64,000 nt of DNA from Favolaschia claudopus (GCA_037176885.1 JAWWNJ010000072.1:372001-436000); one strand, 5' to 3'; shown: positions 10,340 to 20,850, numbered from the stretch's first letter. The notes: generated by a model not told the origin, from the letters alone. Made by a program: numbers and translations.

Positions 10340-11032
10340 CCCAGTATTCTTTTGGCCTTCGGCAGTCACAAAAATTGGGAGCAACCCTAACCACCTAACC
10401 AGTGACTTTTTGGGCCTTCGGCAGTCATAATATAGCAAAAAAAATGCAAAGGGAAAGAATTGAACTCATAGCCTCAGCAAGTCTATGCCCCTGTCTCCGC
10501 CTCCAAACCTCTATACTACACAGCAACTGGCTGACCCCTTTCTTTCAGCACAACATTACGCCCCCAAGGCCCCAACAGCTCACATTGATCTACAGTCAAA
10601 AGCATTTGATCGCCGAATATTTTGCCGCCATCAAATCTCCTTATTCGGTTGGCACGTTGCGGCGGAATGTCAGGAGTGGGCCGAGCGCACCATATTGAAC
10701 GACGCCAAGTTTGCGTTCCATCGCCTGTACCGAGAGCTCAGTCCACTGCTCCTTGGACCTGAAAGACTGTCAGTATTGAAATTCCGTTTTCAAAGCACTT
10801 ACAACTGCGCCAGATCCGCTTTTGCCACATAAAAAAGCAACAAGAGTCAAGACAAGCTCTTGCTCAAGACTTGACGCAAAGTGGGCGCCTGGACACGTAT
10901 TGGTCACGTGGTGGCACGAGTGTTGGGGGTGAGTAAAATTTTGTCTCGCCTTTGCATACTTAGCGTTTAGTTTGAGCGTGAGCAATACGCAATACGCGTC
11001 CCTCCACTGCCCCGCCTTCTCCATCCACAACA
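10340..11032. promoter_or_regulatory. Upstream region of the Lys/Ala-rich gene; otherwise unassigned
   Basis: No other gene is recognised. The last 100 bp before the ATG at 11033 are pyrimidine-rich (CTCCACTGCCCCGCCTTCTC), common at fungal transcription starts. No TATA box is obvious. The sequence around the start, CCACAACAATG, suits translation initiation. Confidence 0.4.
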
Positions 11033-11691
11033 ATGCCCAGAAAAGCCGCCACCGTCGATGGTGACGACGCCGAGCCCCGTCGTAGCAGCCGCATTAAGGA
11101 CCTCCCCAAGACTGAGCCCGCTCCCAAGAAGGCTCCAGTTAAGCCTCGCGCGAAGAAGGAACCCACGGAGGGTGACGAGCCCAAGCGCGGCCGCAAGCGT
11201 AAAGAGCCTCCCACTAAAGCCAACGGCGACGCCGATGCCGCAGCAGAGGACGGCGAACCCGCTGCGAAGAAGGGAGGGGCTGTTCCCTCTGTCTCAATCT
11301 CCCAAAATAGAATAACATCGCTGACTGGCTCCCCTCCGTGTACTCTGCGCTACCCAGGCTAAACCTGCGAGCAAAGCCGCCTCTAAGCCAGCAAGCAAAG
11401 CTGCCAAACCCGCGAGCAAGGCAGTCTCTGTCAAGCCCTCGAGCAAGGCTTCTGCTAAACCTGCTTCTCGCGCTGGCTCTAAGAAACCTGCCTCTAAAGT
11501 CAGTGTGTCCTCGGAGTTCAATATAGCTGACGCCATGACTCCATAGAATGGCGCCGCTGCACCCGTAAGCGCTGCCGCCCCAGTAGGCGAGACCATCGCA
11601 GAGGAGCCCGAGGAAGAAGCTGCTGCTGCAGTATGTCTTTCCGCTCTGTATTCTCTCTTTCTCGTCACTCACAACCCTACCACAGGCTTGA
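11033..11691 (+). CDS. Small Lys/Ala-rich basic nuclear protein (four exons)
   Basis: Exons 11033-11281, 11358-11498, 11547-11630 and 11686-11691 join in frame to about 159 residues ending in a single Ala codon before TGA. Introns are 76, 48 and 55 bp; the first has an unusual GTTCCC donor, the others GTCAGT and GTATGT. The N-terminus MPRKA is followed by PRRSSRIKDLPK and an AT-hook-like KRGRKRK. The middle is a run of ASKAA/KPASK repeats like a histone H1 tail, and the end is acidic (EEPEEEAAAA). There is no globular domain. I infer a DNA- or chromatin-binding protein of the nucleus, of a type common in basidiomycetes. It is the only gene here that looks intact. Confidence 0.75.
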
Positions 11692-11983
11692 TTTTTCGTT
11701 GTGCGATGTCGTCTCGCAATCGCAATCGCCACATTTCACATTGTCATTTGTTAGCCCGTATCTATCATCTTGTCGCAATAAGTAGGCGTCCTGCGAAAAA
11801 ATCCGAAATTCATCGGGGGAGCTTGCTCCGATTCTGGTCGCTGGATGCTGGCTTCGAATCACACTCTCGTCACCAAGATCGAGTGGTCCAATGTGTCCAA
11901 CAGGCGAGGAGCTGGGCGCCGACTACCCCATGTGACTACTAGCCCAGACGTCTCTTGAGGTAAGGGAAATGTTTCACTCATTA

Positions 11984-12305
11984 GAGAGGTTGCGGGAAGC
12001 GGCTGGAGCGGCTCAGGTCGCTCCATAGGCATGTGCCGCCAAGGTCGCTTTTCGGTGAGGAGCCGCTCAATTGAGTGACGTCATGTCATCCAGGTCGCTA
12101 GAAAAACTACAGTTTCACGGCAAGTTTCACCGCGCATCATCCCAGAAACAATACTGGGGACGAGGAGAAGTCCTCTCAGTCACTGTACAAAACGTTAGCC
12201 CAAAACAAATCTTATACGTTGCACAAGAGCGAGCGACCTGGCTTTAGCCGAGCGACCCGGCTCCACATGCCTCCGGAGCGGCTGAGTCGCTCCCCACAAC
12301 CTCTC
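11984..12305. mobile_element. 322-bp MITE with GAGAGGTTG ends
   Basis: The left terminus is GAGAGGTTGCGGGAAGCG and the right is the inverse of GAGAGGTTGTGGGGAGCG. Both are flanked by TA (11982-11983, 12306-12307). The subterminal regions hold repeated GGTCGCT/AGCGACC and GAGCGGCT words. No ORF. Confidence 0.7.
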
Positions 12306-12582
12306 TAATAGATTATTTTAACGCGATCGCCTAGGCGTCGCTGTGTCCAATGTTGAAAAATCATTCGTCTTAGAAACCCCGTATCTCAATTTTGATAGGG
12401 GGACACATCCGATGGATTTCGATGTTCCAACTCTGACGGGCTGAACCGAAACCTATGCTGTGGTAGGTTATTTTGTGGAAGATATTTGTATACAAGAGGT
12501 GCAAAATGGCGTGTTTCTGGCGCCTACAACGGTATACACAAAGAAATCTCGGCCTTCGGCCAATTTGGAACTACAGTCAAAG

Positions 12583-12640
12583 CTGTCATAACCCATAGCT
12601 CTCATAACCGATAATCGCCCATAACCCATACTTTTGGCCC
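12583..12640. mobile_element. Single end of the CATAACCCATA MITE family
   Basis: CTACAGTCAAAGCTGTCATA continues into repeated CATAACCCATA words, matching one end of the element at 51940-52613. No partner terminus is visible, so this is probably a truncated copy. Confidence 0.5.
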
Positions 12641-12864
12641 ATGTCCCATGTCGGTGGAGACGGGAGAGAGAAAGAAAAAGAAAAGGAAAGAGAAAAGAGA
12701 AAAAAGGGGGAAAAAGGGAGGGATTTCATTAGTTTACCTGGCACCTGTACCGCTGCTTTCCGAGTCAAAATATCTTGTTGAACGCGGTAGAAAGACAAAT
12801 CAAGCGGTGCGACCCAAGCCTCGCCTGGTTTGATGTTGATTGATGCTATGGCCCAACTATATTA

Positions 12865-13100
12865 CTGTACTATTTCGATCAATTCGTCTGTCGCGCGTCA
12901 CAGGCACCTGGATTGACGAATATTTTCGTGCCTGTCAGGTCACCGGAGGGATTGACGATTTGATTTTTCGCGCGGTTATTCTGACCGCCTAAATTTTGAC
13001 CGTGGCCTGCCCCGTACCATGGTCAGATTGACCAAGGAAGTGTTTATTCGTCAAACCCATGCAAAGAGAGGGTTTACTGTACCATTTCGGTCAATTCACC
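12865..13100. mobile_element. Two direct termini of the TACTGTACCATTTCG family
   Basis: TACTGTACTATTTCGATCAA (about 12865) and TACTGTACCATTTCGGTCAA (about 13073) are the same TIR in the same orientation. The intact element is at 21142-21297. The right-hand ends are missing, so these are fragments or one element inserted in another. Confidence 0.5.
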
Positions 13101-13633
13101 CGGCCTGTGACCTGTGACACCTCGAAACGAAATTTAAAGTTCGTCTTTGGGCTGAATCGAGCGTGACACCTCGAAATATTCGTCAATGGTGCCGAAACTG
13201 GGTCGGGTTTGCTCACCTCTTTTCAGAGAAATTTGAACAATTTGCAGCCCCAGAATTGCAACTCGCGGATGAATGCGGCTCCTTTTGCAAGATTTTGCTC
13301 TAAAAAGACTGAAATGGCTGGAATTCGCGGTCGTTTGAGCCAGTCAGAGACCAAGATGACACACTAGCATAAAAGACTTCGGGAAAAGCGCCAGAAATGT
13401 TTGTTTTGGGGGCTCAACGAGGTGTGTGGACGAAACATCGAATTTTAAAGCCTATTTTCCCGGTTTTTTCAACTTTTCGGTCACCTGAGCCGCTGTGCTC
13501 GGGTTCAATTCAAAGTCAATCGCTAATGTAAGCCTGAGCAGAATTGAAGAAGTAGTGAAAAGATAAGCAGAGGAAGACGATTTGAATTCCAATCAAACAC
13601 CTCCCCCGTGCACCATCCTCGCATCCTCTCCCC

Positions 13634-13785
13634 CATGCGGCGACTATTACCGCTCGACGTTTTGTCCGAAATCTTCTTAAGTTAGCTTATGAGTGCCATC
13701 GAAGCACCCATTATTCTCGGGCATATTTGCCGCTCATGGAGAACTCTGCATTTTAGTGGCACTATGGACATCCAAAGAGCATGAA
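13634..13785 (+). pseudogene. F-box domain relic
   Basis: Plus-strand reading gives RLLPLDVLSEIFLS, a stop, then APIILGHICRSWRTLHFSGT. This is the order L-P-x-E-I-F ... P-x-x-L-x-x-I-C-x-x-W-R typical of agaric F-box proteins, which recruit substrates to SCF ubiquitin ligases. The TAG in the middle, short length and lack of downstream repeats show it is a fragment. Confidence 0.6.
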
Positions 13786-13940
13786 ATAATTTTACTAAGC
13801 AGTAAATATTCAGCAATCCGACGATGGACGCGAAAGATTGAGACGCAAACATAAGGCACGTGACCGTGTATCTCCTCCCGGAAGTATAAATTTCCTTGCT
13901 TGGGCACCCTCTATGACTTACAACCTGGTAAGCATTCTTA

Positions 13941-14306
13941 CAGTTGCGGCAAAATCAATTTACTTACTAAATAAGGAAATTCTCGTCAATTCGCTCCTTT
14001 CGCTCGTTTTTTTCGAGCGGTAAATTGATAAGAATATCAAAAACTGCTGGCCTGTCCTGATGTAGGGAAACTGGCGTCTCTGTATTGGTTTCGCCGGGAT
14101 AACCAGCAACTTTGTCTCATAAAGTGCAGCCAAAAGCAGTGAGAAACATGACGAATCCGGTTGTTTTTTGTGCGTAGACCGGCTCAACTCCAGGAGTACA
14201 GGCCCTTTGTGCCATTTCAACGTGCTTGTGGTGGTTTTGCTGTGCGGTAGAGCGGATCTGATGAGAATTTCCTTATTTGGTAAGTAAATTGATTTTGCCG
14301 CAACTG
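13941..14306. mobile_element. 366-bp TA-flanked MITE (CAGTTGCGGCAAAATC)
   Basis: Inverted repeats of about 48 bp begin CAGTTGCGGCAAAATCAATT and are flanked by TA on both sides. The start resembles CAGTGGCGGCAAA (59458-59831) and CAGTGGTGGCAAA (28125-28811), so these probably share a pogo/Fot1-like Tc1-mariner transposase. No ORF. Confidence 0.85.
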
Positions 14307-14454
14307 TAATTAGCACCATAGTAATCTATCTATACCATACACCGGGTCGCTAATATGAGGATGGCAAATCGGCGGTGGATTTTGTGTGCAAGGTGACCTA
14401 GGACAGCCACTCGGACATCCCCGAAACACGGCTGATGAGATCAGGCTCAGACAT

Positions 14455-14600
14455 ATGTGACTGTAACATCAAAGACGGCTGCTTTGCCGTGTTGATACCG
14501 GTCATTTTCGTTTCTGAAAGCTCGGGTTGATGAACTTGATGGCCAGACAGGCCGGCTGATACATATCAGCTAGCCGTGTTTTCGTTTTCGATTCTCGTTT
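14455..14600 (+). repeat. Diverged copy of the Helitron-terminus-like repeat
   Basis: ATTTTCGTTTCTGAA, later GCCGGCTGATA...TATCAGCTAGCC and TTTTCGTTTTCGATTCTCG parallel the copies at 37.2, 60.2 and 61.0 kb, but the CTAG end is not preserved. It directly precedes the point where Copia integrase coding begins and may have replaced the 5' part of that element. Confidence 0.4.
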
Positions 14601-14787
14601 ATACCGCGAATCTGATAAAGGCGTACCACCTCTCTTCCGTGTCGCGTTTGATCTCTTCGGTCCATCGCGGGTTCCCTCTCCCAGTGGAAATATCTACATG
14701 ATGGCAATCATCGACAGCGGAACCTCACATAAACACACGGCGTACCTCCCCGACAAAAGTGACGACTCCACAATCCCTGCTTTTGAA

Positions 14788-15354
14788 CTATGTATTGTAA
14801 TGCCGGTGCCCGGCTTACAGAAAAGGGGGAGCTTGCGCTAATTCCGTCCAGCCTGCACAGAAATGATCTTGTGAGAGGCAAGGCAAAGGCCAAGCAAAGG
14901 CGAAGTTTCGTCTTTAAATCAGCCTTACATACACAACTCAAGCCATACATACTTCTTGTCTTAGTGCCGCAGTCCCGGTAAAACCTGCTACCATAGAGCT
15001 GAATTCAGGAATTTGTGCAATTTTGACTGCTGCCAATGGCTCTGATTTTTTTTTGGGGGGAACGGAATTGATTTGACAGGGACTCGGAACCGTGTGAACT
15101 GAAGTTGATGTTTGTGGTTTCCTCGAAAGTCGGGAGGGCTCCTTATACTTAATTTTCTATTGATGCCAGCCCTTGGCTAAGAGTATTTCTTTACTGCAGT
15201 TTTGCCTGATTGCACCGCTGTACAGTAGGCCACTTGTCTCTAAGGCTCTGTTTAACATCACGTATTGATGGCGTACCCGTGGGAGAGTAGGCACATTGCA
15301 CAGCCATCCACTTTTCGGGAACCTCAGACAAAAGGGGGGAGCAAGCTCCCCCAA
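14788..15354. mobile_element. 567-bp insertion in Copia integrase, TGAA duplicated
   Basis: TGAA occurs at both edges (14784-14787 and 15355-15358). Removing one copy plus the insert joins AFE to YRVMAERQTG, matching continuous Copia integrase. The insert starts CTATGTATTGTAATGCCGGT and ends in a perfect hairpin GGGGGGAGC-AA-GCTCCCCCC. It also holds GGGGGAGCTTGCGC near its start, but has no clear TIRs. Class unknown. Confidence 0.65.
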
Positions 15355-16449
15355 TGAATATCGGGTCATGGCCGAACGGCAGACTGGATGTAAAATCAAA
15401 CGGGTTCGCACTGATAATGCATTCAACTCTGCACGATGGACAGAGTACTTCAGAACTCACGGTATTCTGCAAGAACCGACGACGCCGTACTCTTCTGCTG
15501 AAAACGGATTGGCTGAGAGGACCATCCGCACCATCACCGAGGACATTCGTACGCTGCTTGACGAGTCAAGGCTTCCCGAGCGCTACTGGGCAGCAGCTGG
15601 AGCTTGTGCAACCTACGCGCGCAATCGGATGCCGTCTCGTCGCCATCCAGGGAAGATTCCGCAGGAGTCGTTTGACGGTCAAGCTGTCGATGTTTCGCAC
15701 ATGCGGGTTTTTGGGTCTAAATGCAGCGCTAAGGTCAACATTGTCAATGGCCACAGAGTAGACGGTGGGAGTAAATTCGAAAGTCGTACCATTCCTGCCA
15801 CGTTTATTGGGTATGGCACCGGCGCCGGCAATTACGTCCTGCTTGACGAACACGGGAAACAATTCACGAGCCGCAACGTCGAGTTTGATGAAGGTGTATC
15901 TAACCGCACTTTGGATGAGGGGGAGAAGTTCTGGACCTACGACGATGACATACCTGATAGTCCAATTCCATCCAACAGTGCTCGCGACCCTGCTTCCGAT
16001 GCATCGTCAGTCCAAGAAGCCGCTCCGACCCCAGCCCCCGTTCCTGCTCCTGCTCCAATTCCCATTCCCATTCCTGCCCCTGCCCCAGCTACTGTGGATC
16101 CTCCGTTGCCTCGTCAATCCGGTCGCACCCTAACTGCTACCCCTCGCATCCTGGAATCTCGCGACGCTGCTGCTCGAGAGAATGCTGCTCGCACTCGGCG
16201 TGAGGACTGGGCCACGGATTCAGAACACCCACGAGCCCACGCAGCCTGGGATCCTGTGGAAAATGTTAATGCGAAGCTCGACGACCATATCGCACACACC
16301 TTAATGTCATACAACCCAGACGGGCTATATGCCCCGAAGACGTACAGTGAAGCAATGAGTCTTGATGCAAAACGTTGGACAGCCGCGATGGATGTCGAGA
16401 TGGGCCTTCATGACAAGAAGGGGACATGGGAATTGCAGCAACCCCCACC

Positions 16450-16875
16450 TTACCAGTCAAATGTGGTCTGCGCGGCTGTGGCGGCCCTCACCGGGCGACT
16501 GACTTGTCATGCCCTATCCGCCAAGTCATTCTGCTCCGTATTTCTGCAGAACATGCAGCCGCTGGTCCTCTCTTCAAGGTCCCTCCGGATCTTTGAAAAT
16601 TCTTTCCCTTATTTCTCGCCATACGAAACCGAAACCCTGCTCTGAACCCATCAACAGATTCATCTCAATATCTACCATCTACTTCATCCACTGTGCCCTA
16701 TTCAATGGGTAATTTCCCGGAGTTTGTCGCCCGCTTCACCTGCTCTGCATGTATTACGGTCTACGATGGACATACGTTCAGAAATAGTTGGAAAGTAGTA
16801 AAGTAGCAAAGTATCGTGTACCATAGCCGCTTACAGCGGCTCGAGCACGTTAATGGATTTCATCATCATCATCAT
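16450..16875 (+). mobile_element. SINE or truncated LINE insertion with (CAT)5 tail
   Basis: A 14-bp target-site duplication, CAGCAACCCCCACC, flanks a 426-bp insert (16436-16449 and 16876-16889). The insert ends with a stem-loop AGCCGC-TTACA-GCGGCT at 16825-16841, then 19 nt and five CAT units. A long variable duplication, a 3' stem-loop and a microsatellite tail are hallmarks of target-primed reverse transcription. No A/B boxes or RT were recognised. It interrupts Copia RT between GTWELQQPPP and GANVMASKWV. Confidence 0.75.
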
Positions 16876-18054
16876 CAGCAACCCCCACCGGGTGCCAACG
16901 TCATGGCGTCGAAATGGGTTTACGACGTGAAGAAGGACGGTGAGGGGAATTGGCTACGAGACAAGGCTCGGCTCGTGGGCAAAGGTTTCACGCAGGTGCA
17001 CGGAATTGATTACGAGGAAACCTGGGCGGCAGTTGCTCGCCTCGAATCCATCCGCATGACCGCTGCAATAGCCGCTAAGCATGACCTTCATCTCTGGCAG
17101 ATTGATTTCGAAGCAGCTTACCTGAATAGCGAGACCAAAGAAGAAATTTATATGGAACAACCGACGGGGTACGAGGTTCCGGGGAAAGAAGGTTGGGCGT
17201 GTCGGCTCAAGAAGACGATTTATGGTACGATGCAGGGCGGACGTGATTGGGCAGAGACGCTCCACGGGACGTATGATGGGTTGGGGTACTCGACGTCGCG
17301 TGCGGATCCGTGTGTGCGAGTCAAGAAGTCGACGGATGGCGGATATACCTTGACTGACACGTACACGGATGATGTGTGGGGAGCGTCGTCGTCGGCGGAG
17401 GAGGCAGAAGCGCGGAAGGCAGAGCTGGCGAAGATTTGGGATATCAAGGATGTCGGGCATACACACCGGCTGCTCGGGATGCGCGTTGACTAGGACCTAG
17501 AGGCCGGTACCGTCATTCTTTCGCAGCGTGCCTATTTCGAGAAGGTGTTGACTGACCATGGTTTGGAGAACATCAAAGCCAGAACTACACCTCTCCCTGT
17601 TGGTATTACCCTCGACTCATCCATGTCCCCATCTACTCCCGAAGAGCGCGCTGAAATGGTTGGTAAACCATACCGACAACTGCTAGGATCTGTGATGTGG
17701 GGTCAGCTCGCGACTCGTCCTGACTTGTCGTATGCGGTCAGCTTACTTACCCGATTCCAAACCAATCCTGGTATCGAGCACTGGCGCGCCCTGCTTCACG
17801 TCCTTGGCTACATCTCCTTCACCAAAGACTACGCCTTAGTCTATTCCCGCGACTTCCCGCTCGCTCCCATCGGATACAACGACGCCGATTACGCTGGCTG
17901 TATTGACACCCGACGCTCGACATCAGGCTATGTTTTTGTTATGGCTGGTGGGCCTGTGTGTTGGTCGTCGAAGCGCCAGGCAACGGTCGCTTTATCCACA
18001 GTGGAGGCCGAGTACGTTGCTCTCACACACGCAGCCCAACAGCAGAAATGGATC

Positions 18055-18426
18055 TACTGTAAATACTTGTACCGAGGCAACCGTCACGGTCACGGTGGAG
18101 TCCGTTGCGTTGCCCAAACCGTGGCGGGTCACGGTCACGGGCGGTCTGGTTGCCTCCAAAAAATCGTGACAGTTGAGAAAATATTCATTTTCGCCCTATT
18201 TTGGTGCCATTTTTGCTAAAATCCTTGGAATTGTCGTTTCCAGCTATTTCTGTCGCAGTCAGACTGCTCAAAGTCTGAATTTGCCTCAGATCATAGCAAA
18301 TTTTCGCGTTCTCGGTTGCCCAAAAATCCAACCGTCACGCTCATGGCCGCTCTGGTTGCGTTGCCGAAGGCGGGTCACGGTGTCACGGTGCCGGGGTCGG
18401 TTGCCTCGGTACAAGTATCTACAGTA
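18055..18426. mobile_element. 372-bp MITE inserted in Copia RNase H
   Basis: The 29-bp inverted repeats start TACTGTAAATACTTGTACCG on the left and the inverse of TACTGTAGATACTTGTACCG on the right, then GAGGCAACCG. They have one mismatch. TA is the duplicated target. Removing the element and one TA restores QQKWIYAWMKEVDLEQ in Copia RNase H. The interior has CACGGTCACGG repeats and no ORF. Confidence 0.9.
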
Positions 18427-18709
18427 CGCGTGGATGAAGGAGGTCGATCTTGAGCAGGAGCTTCCGGGGTTGGTGTATTGCGATAATCGTGGGGCAGTCG
18501 ACTTGACGAAAAACACAAAATCGCACTCAAAGGTCAAGCACATCGACATCCGTCATCACTATTTACGTGATCTTGTCCGCGACGGCGAAGTCCAAGTCGA
18601 CTTTATCCGTGGCACTGAAAACCCCGCTGACCTCTTTACTAAACCTCTCGCTCGCGATGCCCACCATCGTTTCCTCGACAAGCTCAATATTACAGCCGTC
18701 ACCGTGTAG

Positions 18710-18727
18710 CCGCCGGGTCTGGGGGAG
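18710..18727 (+). promoter_or_regulatory. Copia polypurine tract
   Basis: GGGTCTGGGGGAG lies between the pol stop and the TGTTGTAGGAGACC start of the LTR, the position where plus-strand DNA synthesis is primed in Copia elements. Confidence 0.7.
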
Positions 18728-18979
18728 TGTTGTAGGAGACCCGCCGGTACGCTCCGGTGATGCGCTCCTGGATACCCGACACCTCCTGTTTATTTCCTTT
18801 TTAGTCCACATGTATATTTTGACATTCTCACGTCCACGAGGCACGAGTGTTCGAGAGAATAGGGTTTGTGGATCAGCGGTGATCGACGATCGGAGTCTCT
18901 CTCTCTTGACTCTCATGTCGACCCCGCCCGTCTCTCCCTGCCTGCGCTCGCTGTCCTCAAGCCTCTGGTTTTTTCTTGG
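18728..18979 (+). repeat. Copia LTR start including module R1a
   Basis: It begins TGTTGTAGGAGACCC directly after the polypurine tract, as expected of a 3' LTR. Positions 18819-18979 (R1a) recur identically at 19789-19949 (R1b), 970 bp downstream. Sequence beyond 18979 differs between the copies, so the LTR end could not be placed. Confidence 0.6.
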
Positions 18980-19259
18980 TTTAGCTGTGGTGTTGGCTGG
19001 ATTGACTTTGGTTTCGGTCGGCTACTTTTCTCGGGGGCCATTCGCGCGCCTCCTATCTTCCATTGCTGCTCCAAGGGTTTCGCCATCTAGACGAATTGAA
19101 CGCTAGCTTCCTCATCGCTCCTCGGAATTCGGTCGGAGGTGTCTACCTTGCATGGAGTGAGGCTCAAGCCATATGCCTTGCTCCAGGGCGGATTCAAGAA
19201 GCCTTACGACCTCTCGCACTCACCTCTCGAACTCTTCGTCAACAAACTTCTTTCTATCT

Positions 19260-19510
19260 GGTACCTTCGGCTACTCCTTTGACTCAGGTATCTCTGCATC
19301 GCATGCCATCCGCAATCATCGTGCTTTTGCACCTGCATTCCAATGTGCTTCTTGCACCCGCATCCGCATTCAATGTGCCTCGGCACAAGCATCCGCATTT
19401 ATCGTGCATTCGCACGCGCATCCGCATCTCATTGTGCTTTTGCACTTTGCATCTCCATACCTGCATTTTCCGGCATCCGCATTTCCGCGTCTTTTCGTTG
19501 ATACCTGTGG
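19260..19510. repeat. Low-complexity GCATCCGCAT-rich stretch
   Basis: Irregular repeats of GCATCCGCAT, GTGCTTTTGCAC and CGCATTC with no fixed period. They lie between the two LTR-like modules. They look like a decayed minisatellite; unit spacing is irregular, so this is not CRISPR-like. Confidence 0.55.
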
Positions 19511-19684
19511 TTTGCAAGAGTCAAGTCCTACCGGCCGCTGCTCTTTCAATCCTGGTTCATGACAAACGGCAATTGCTCTCGACTATGGACTCTATGTTTC
19601 CCTCTCTTAGGTATGTCCGAGTCGTGCACTCCTATTTTGAGCGGGTATCCTTCTGCGGACGCGTCGTACACTCCTACTATGGTC

Positions 19685-19787
19685 GGGGTTCCGCTAAAGG
19701 ATTCCCCATTGCGCCGGGGAGCCCATGGGGCTGGGCTCTCTCCCGCCTCCTTCACATGCAGTCTGAGTCGGCGAGCGCAATCCACAA
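19685..19787 (+). repeat. Module R2a (103 bp), identical to R2b
   Basis: GGGGTTCCGCTAAAGGATTC through GCAATCCACAA is repeated identically at 20202-20304. R2a abuts R1b almost directly, so the order is R1a - R2a/R1b - R2b. This suggests two overlapping insertions or a segmental duplication of related LTRs. Confidence 0.75.
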
Positions 19788-19788
19788 A

Positions 19789-19949
19789 TTGACATTCTCA
19801 CGTCCACGAGGCACGAGTGTTCGAGAGAATAGGGTTTGTGGATCAGCGGTGATCGACGATCGGAGTCTCTCTCTCTTGACTCTCATGTCGACCCCGCCCG
19901 TCTCTCCCTGCCTGCGCTCGCTGTCCTCAAGCCTCTGGTTTTTTCTTGG
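19789..19949 (+). repeat. Module R1b (161 bp), identical to R1a
   Basis: Identical over 161 bp to the LTR segment at 18819-18979 (TTGACATTCTCACGTCCACG through TTTTTTCTTGG). It is followed by a pyrimidine-rich segment and TTTTCCCTCAATGAGGTTTT, which resembles an LTR R-U5 region. Confidence 0.8.
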
Positions 19950-20201
19950 CCCACCCACCCATCCGCTATGTTTCAAAATTTCCCTTTTTCTTTTATATAT
20001 ATTTCTTCTCCTCAATCTTGATGCTTTTTCCCTTACTCGTGGTTTTCCCTCAATGAGGTTTTCCCGAGAAGGTTTTTAATGCACTTGTTTGAAGCCCCAT
20101 TCTACGTACATTTCAACTCCATTCATCTTCAAACCTGTACATTTACTCTATCACTACAAGGTTGATGTGTACGTAGTAGTAAGTATATTTTTGGGCCAAT
20201 G

Positions 20202-20304
20202 GGGGTTCCGCTAAAGGATTCCCCATTGCGCCGGGGAGCCCATGGGGCTGGGCTCTCTCCCGCCTCCTTCACATGCAGTCTGAGTCGGCGAGCGCAATCC
20301 ACAA
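20202..20304 (+). repeat. Module R2b (103 bp), identical to R2a
   Basis: Second copy of the GGGGTTCCGCTAAAGG module. Shortly downstream, at about 20322-20355, GGAAGCTCCGACTGCGTCGG and then CCTTGCTTGC appear. The same palindromic word occurs inverted at about 48776-48812. Confidence 0.75.
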
Positions 20305-20681
20305 TACGGTTACCATCCTATACTAGGAAGCTCCGACTGCGTCGGAAGGTACCTTGCTTGCGCGAAGGATTGATTTTGTGCACGTCTGCATGCAACGACG
20401 AAGTCGTACCCGTCATCATTCCACGCCGAGTGAAGTCGGACTTGAGCGCCGCTACCTTGTCAAGGCGTGTCAGCGTGCGGAGCATCTGGGAGAGCGCGTT
20501 AAAGCGGCTCGAGCGACGCCAAGGCTCCTTCACAGCTTTGATGTGCTTCGACTCGGTGATTGATGAGCAAAGGCCATTGGGAGAGCCGAATAGATAGACG
20601 GAGCGGGGGTAGTGGACGAGAGAGTGTTGCCGCGGAAGGGAAATGTCGATACGCACACCAGAGTCAATAGCGGGTTTGTGC

Positions 20682-20850
20682 GAAGCGACCCGGGTCGCTT
20701 TGGGACCGCTCGGATCTCCACAACAAGCAGTCTCAGGTGTGAAGTCTCAGCGACCTAGCAATGCCCTAGGGCAATACTCTTCTAGGTCGCTTAGAGTCCA
20801 CACCTGGTATCTGTTCTTGCAGAGATCTGAGCGATCGAAAAGCGACCCAT
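20682..20850. mobile_element. Foldback MITE rich in AGCGACC/GGTCGCT
   Basis: The two halves, GAAGCGACCCGGGTCGCTTT...CAGCGACCTAG and CTAGGTCGCTTAGAG...GCGATCGAAAAGCGACC, are imperfect inverse copies, so the whole of about 165 bp can fold on itself. A second, shorter copy lies at about 45540-45650. Confidence 0.6.

Larger units (their letters stand above)
14605..18709 (+). pseudogene. Ty1/Copia pol pseudogene (integrase, RT, RNase H) with three insertions
   Basis: Coding runs 14605-14787 (integrase start, FRVAFDLFGPSRVPSPSGN), 15355-16449 (integrase, Pro-rich linker and start of RT), 16876-18056 (RT, RNase H start) and 18427-18709 (RNase H end). Integrase keeps D (FDLFGP), D (RTDNA) and E (AENGLAERT). 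RT shows WQIDFEAAYLN and the active-site block YTDDVWG. RNase H has YNDADYAGCIDTRRSTSGYV, SSKRQATVALSTVEAEY, GLVYCDNRGAVDL and the terminal ADLFTKPLA. A TAG follows RLLGMRVD near 17493. The three interruptions are at 14788-15354, 16450-16875 and 18055-18426; deleting each restores the local frame. Gag, protease and the 5' LTR are absent. Confidence 0.9.

Noticed and set aside
19260..19510. Possible CRISPR-like or regular repeat array
   Set aside because: Spacing and unit length are irregular and the organism is a eukaryote; it is low-complexity sequence between LTR modules.
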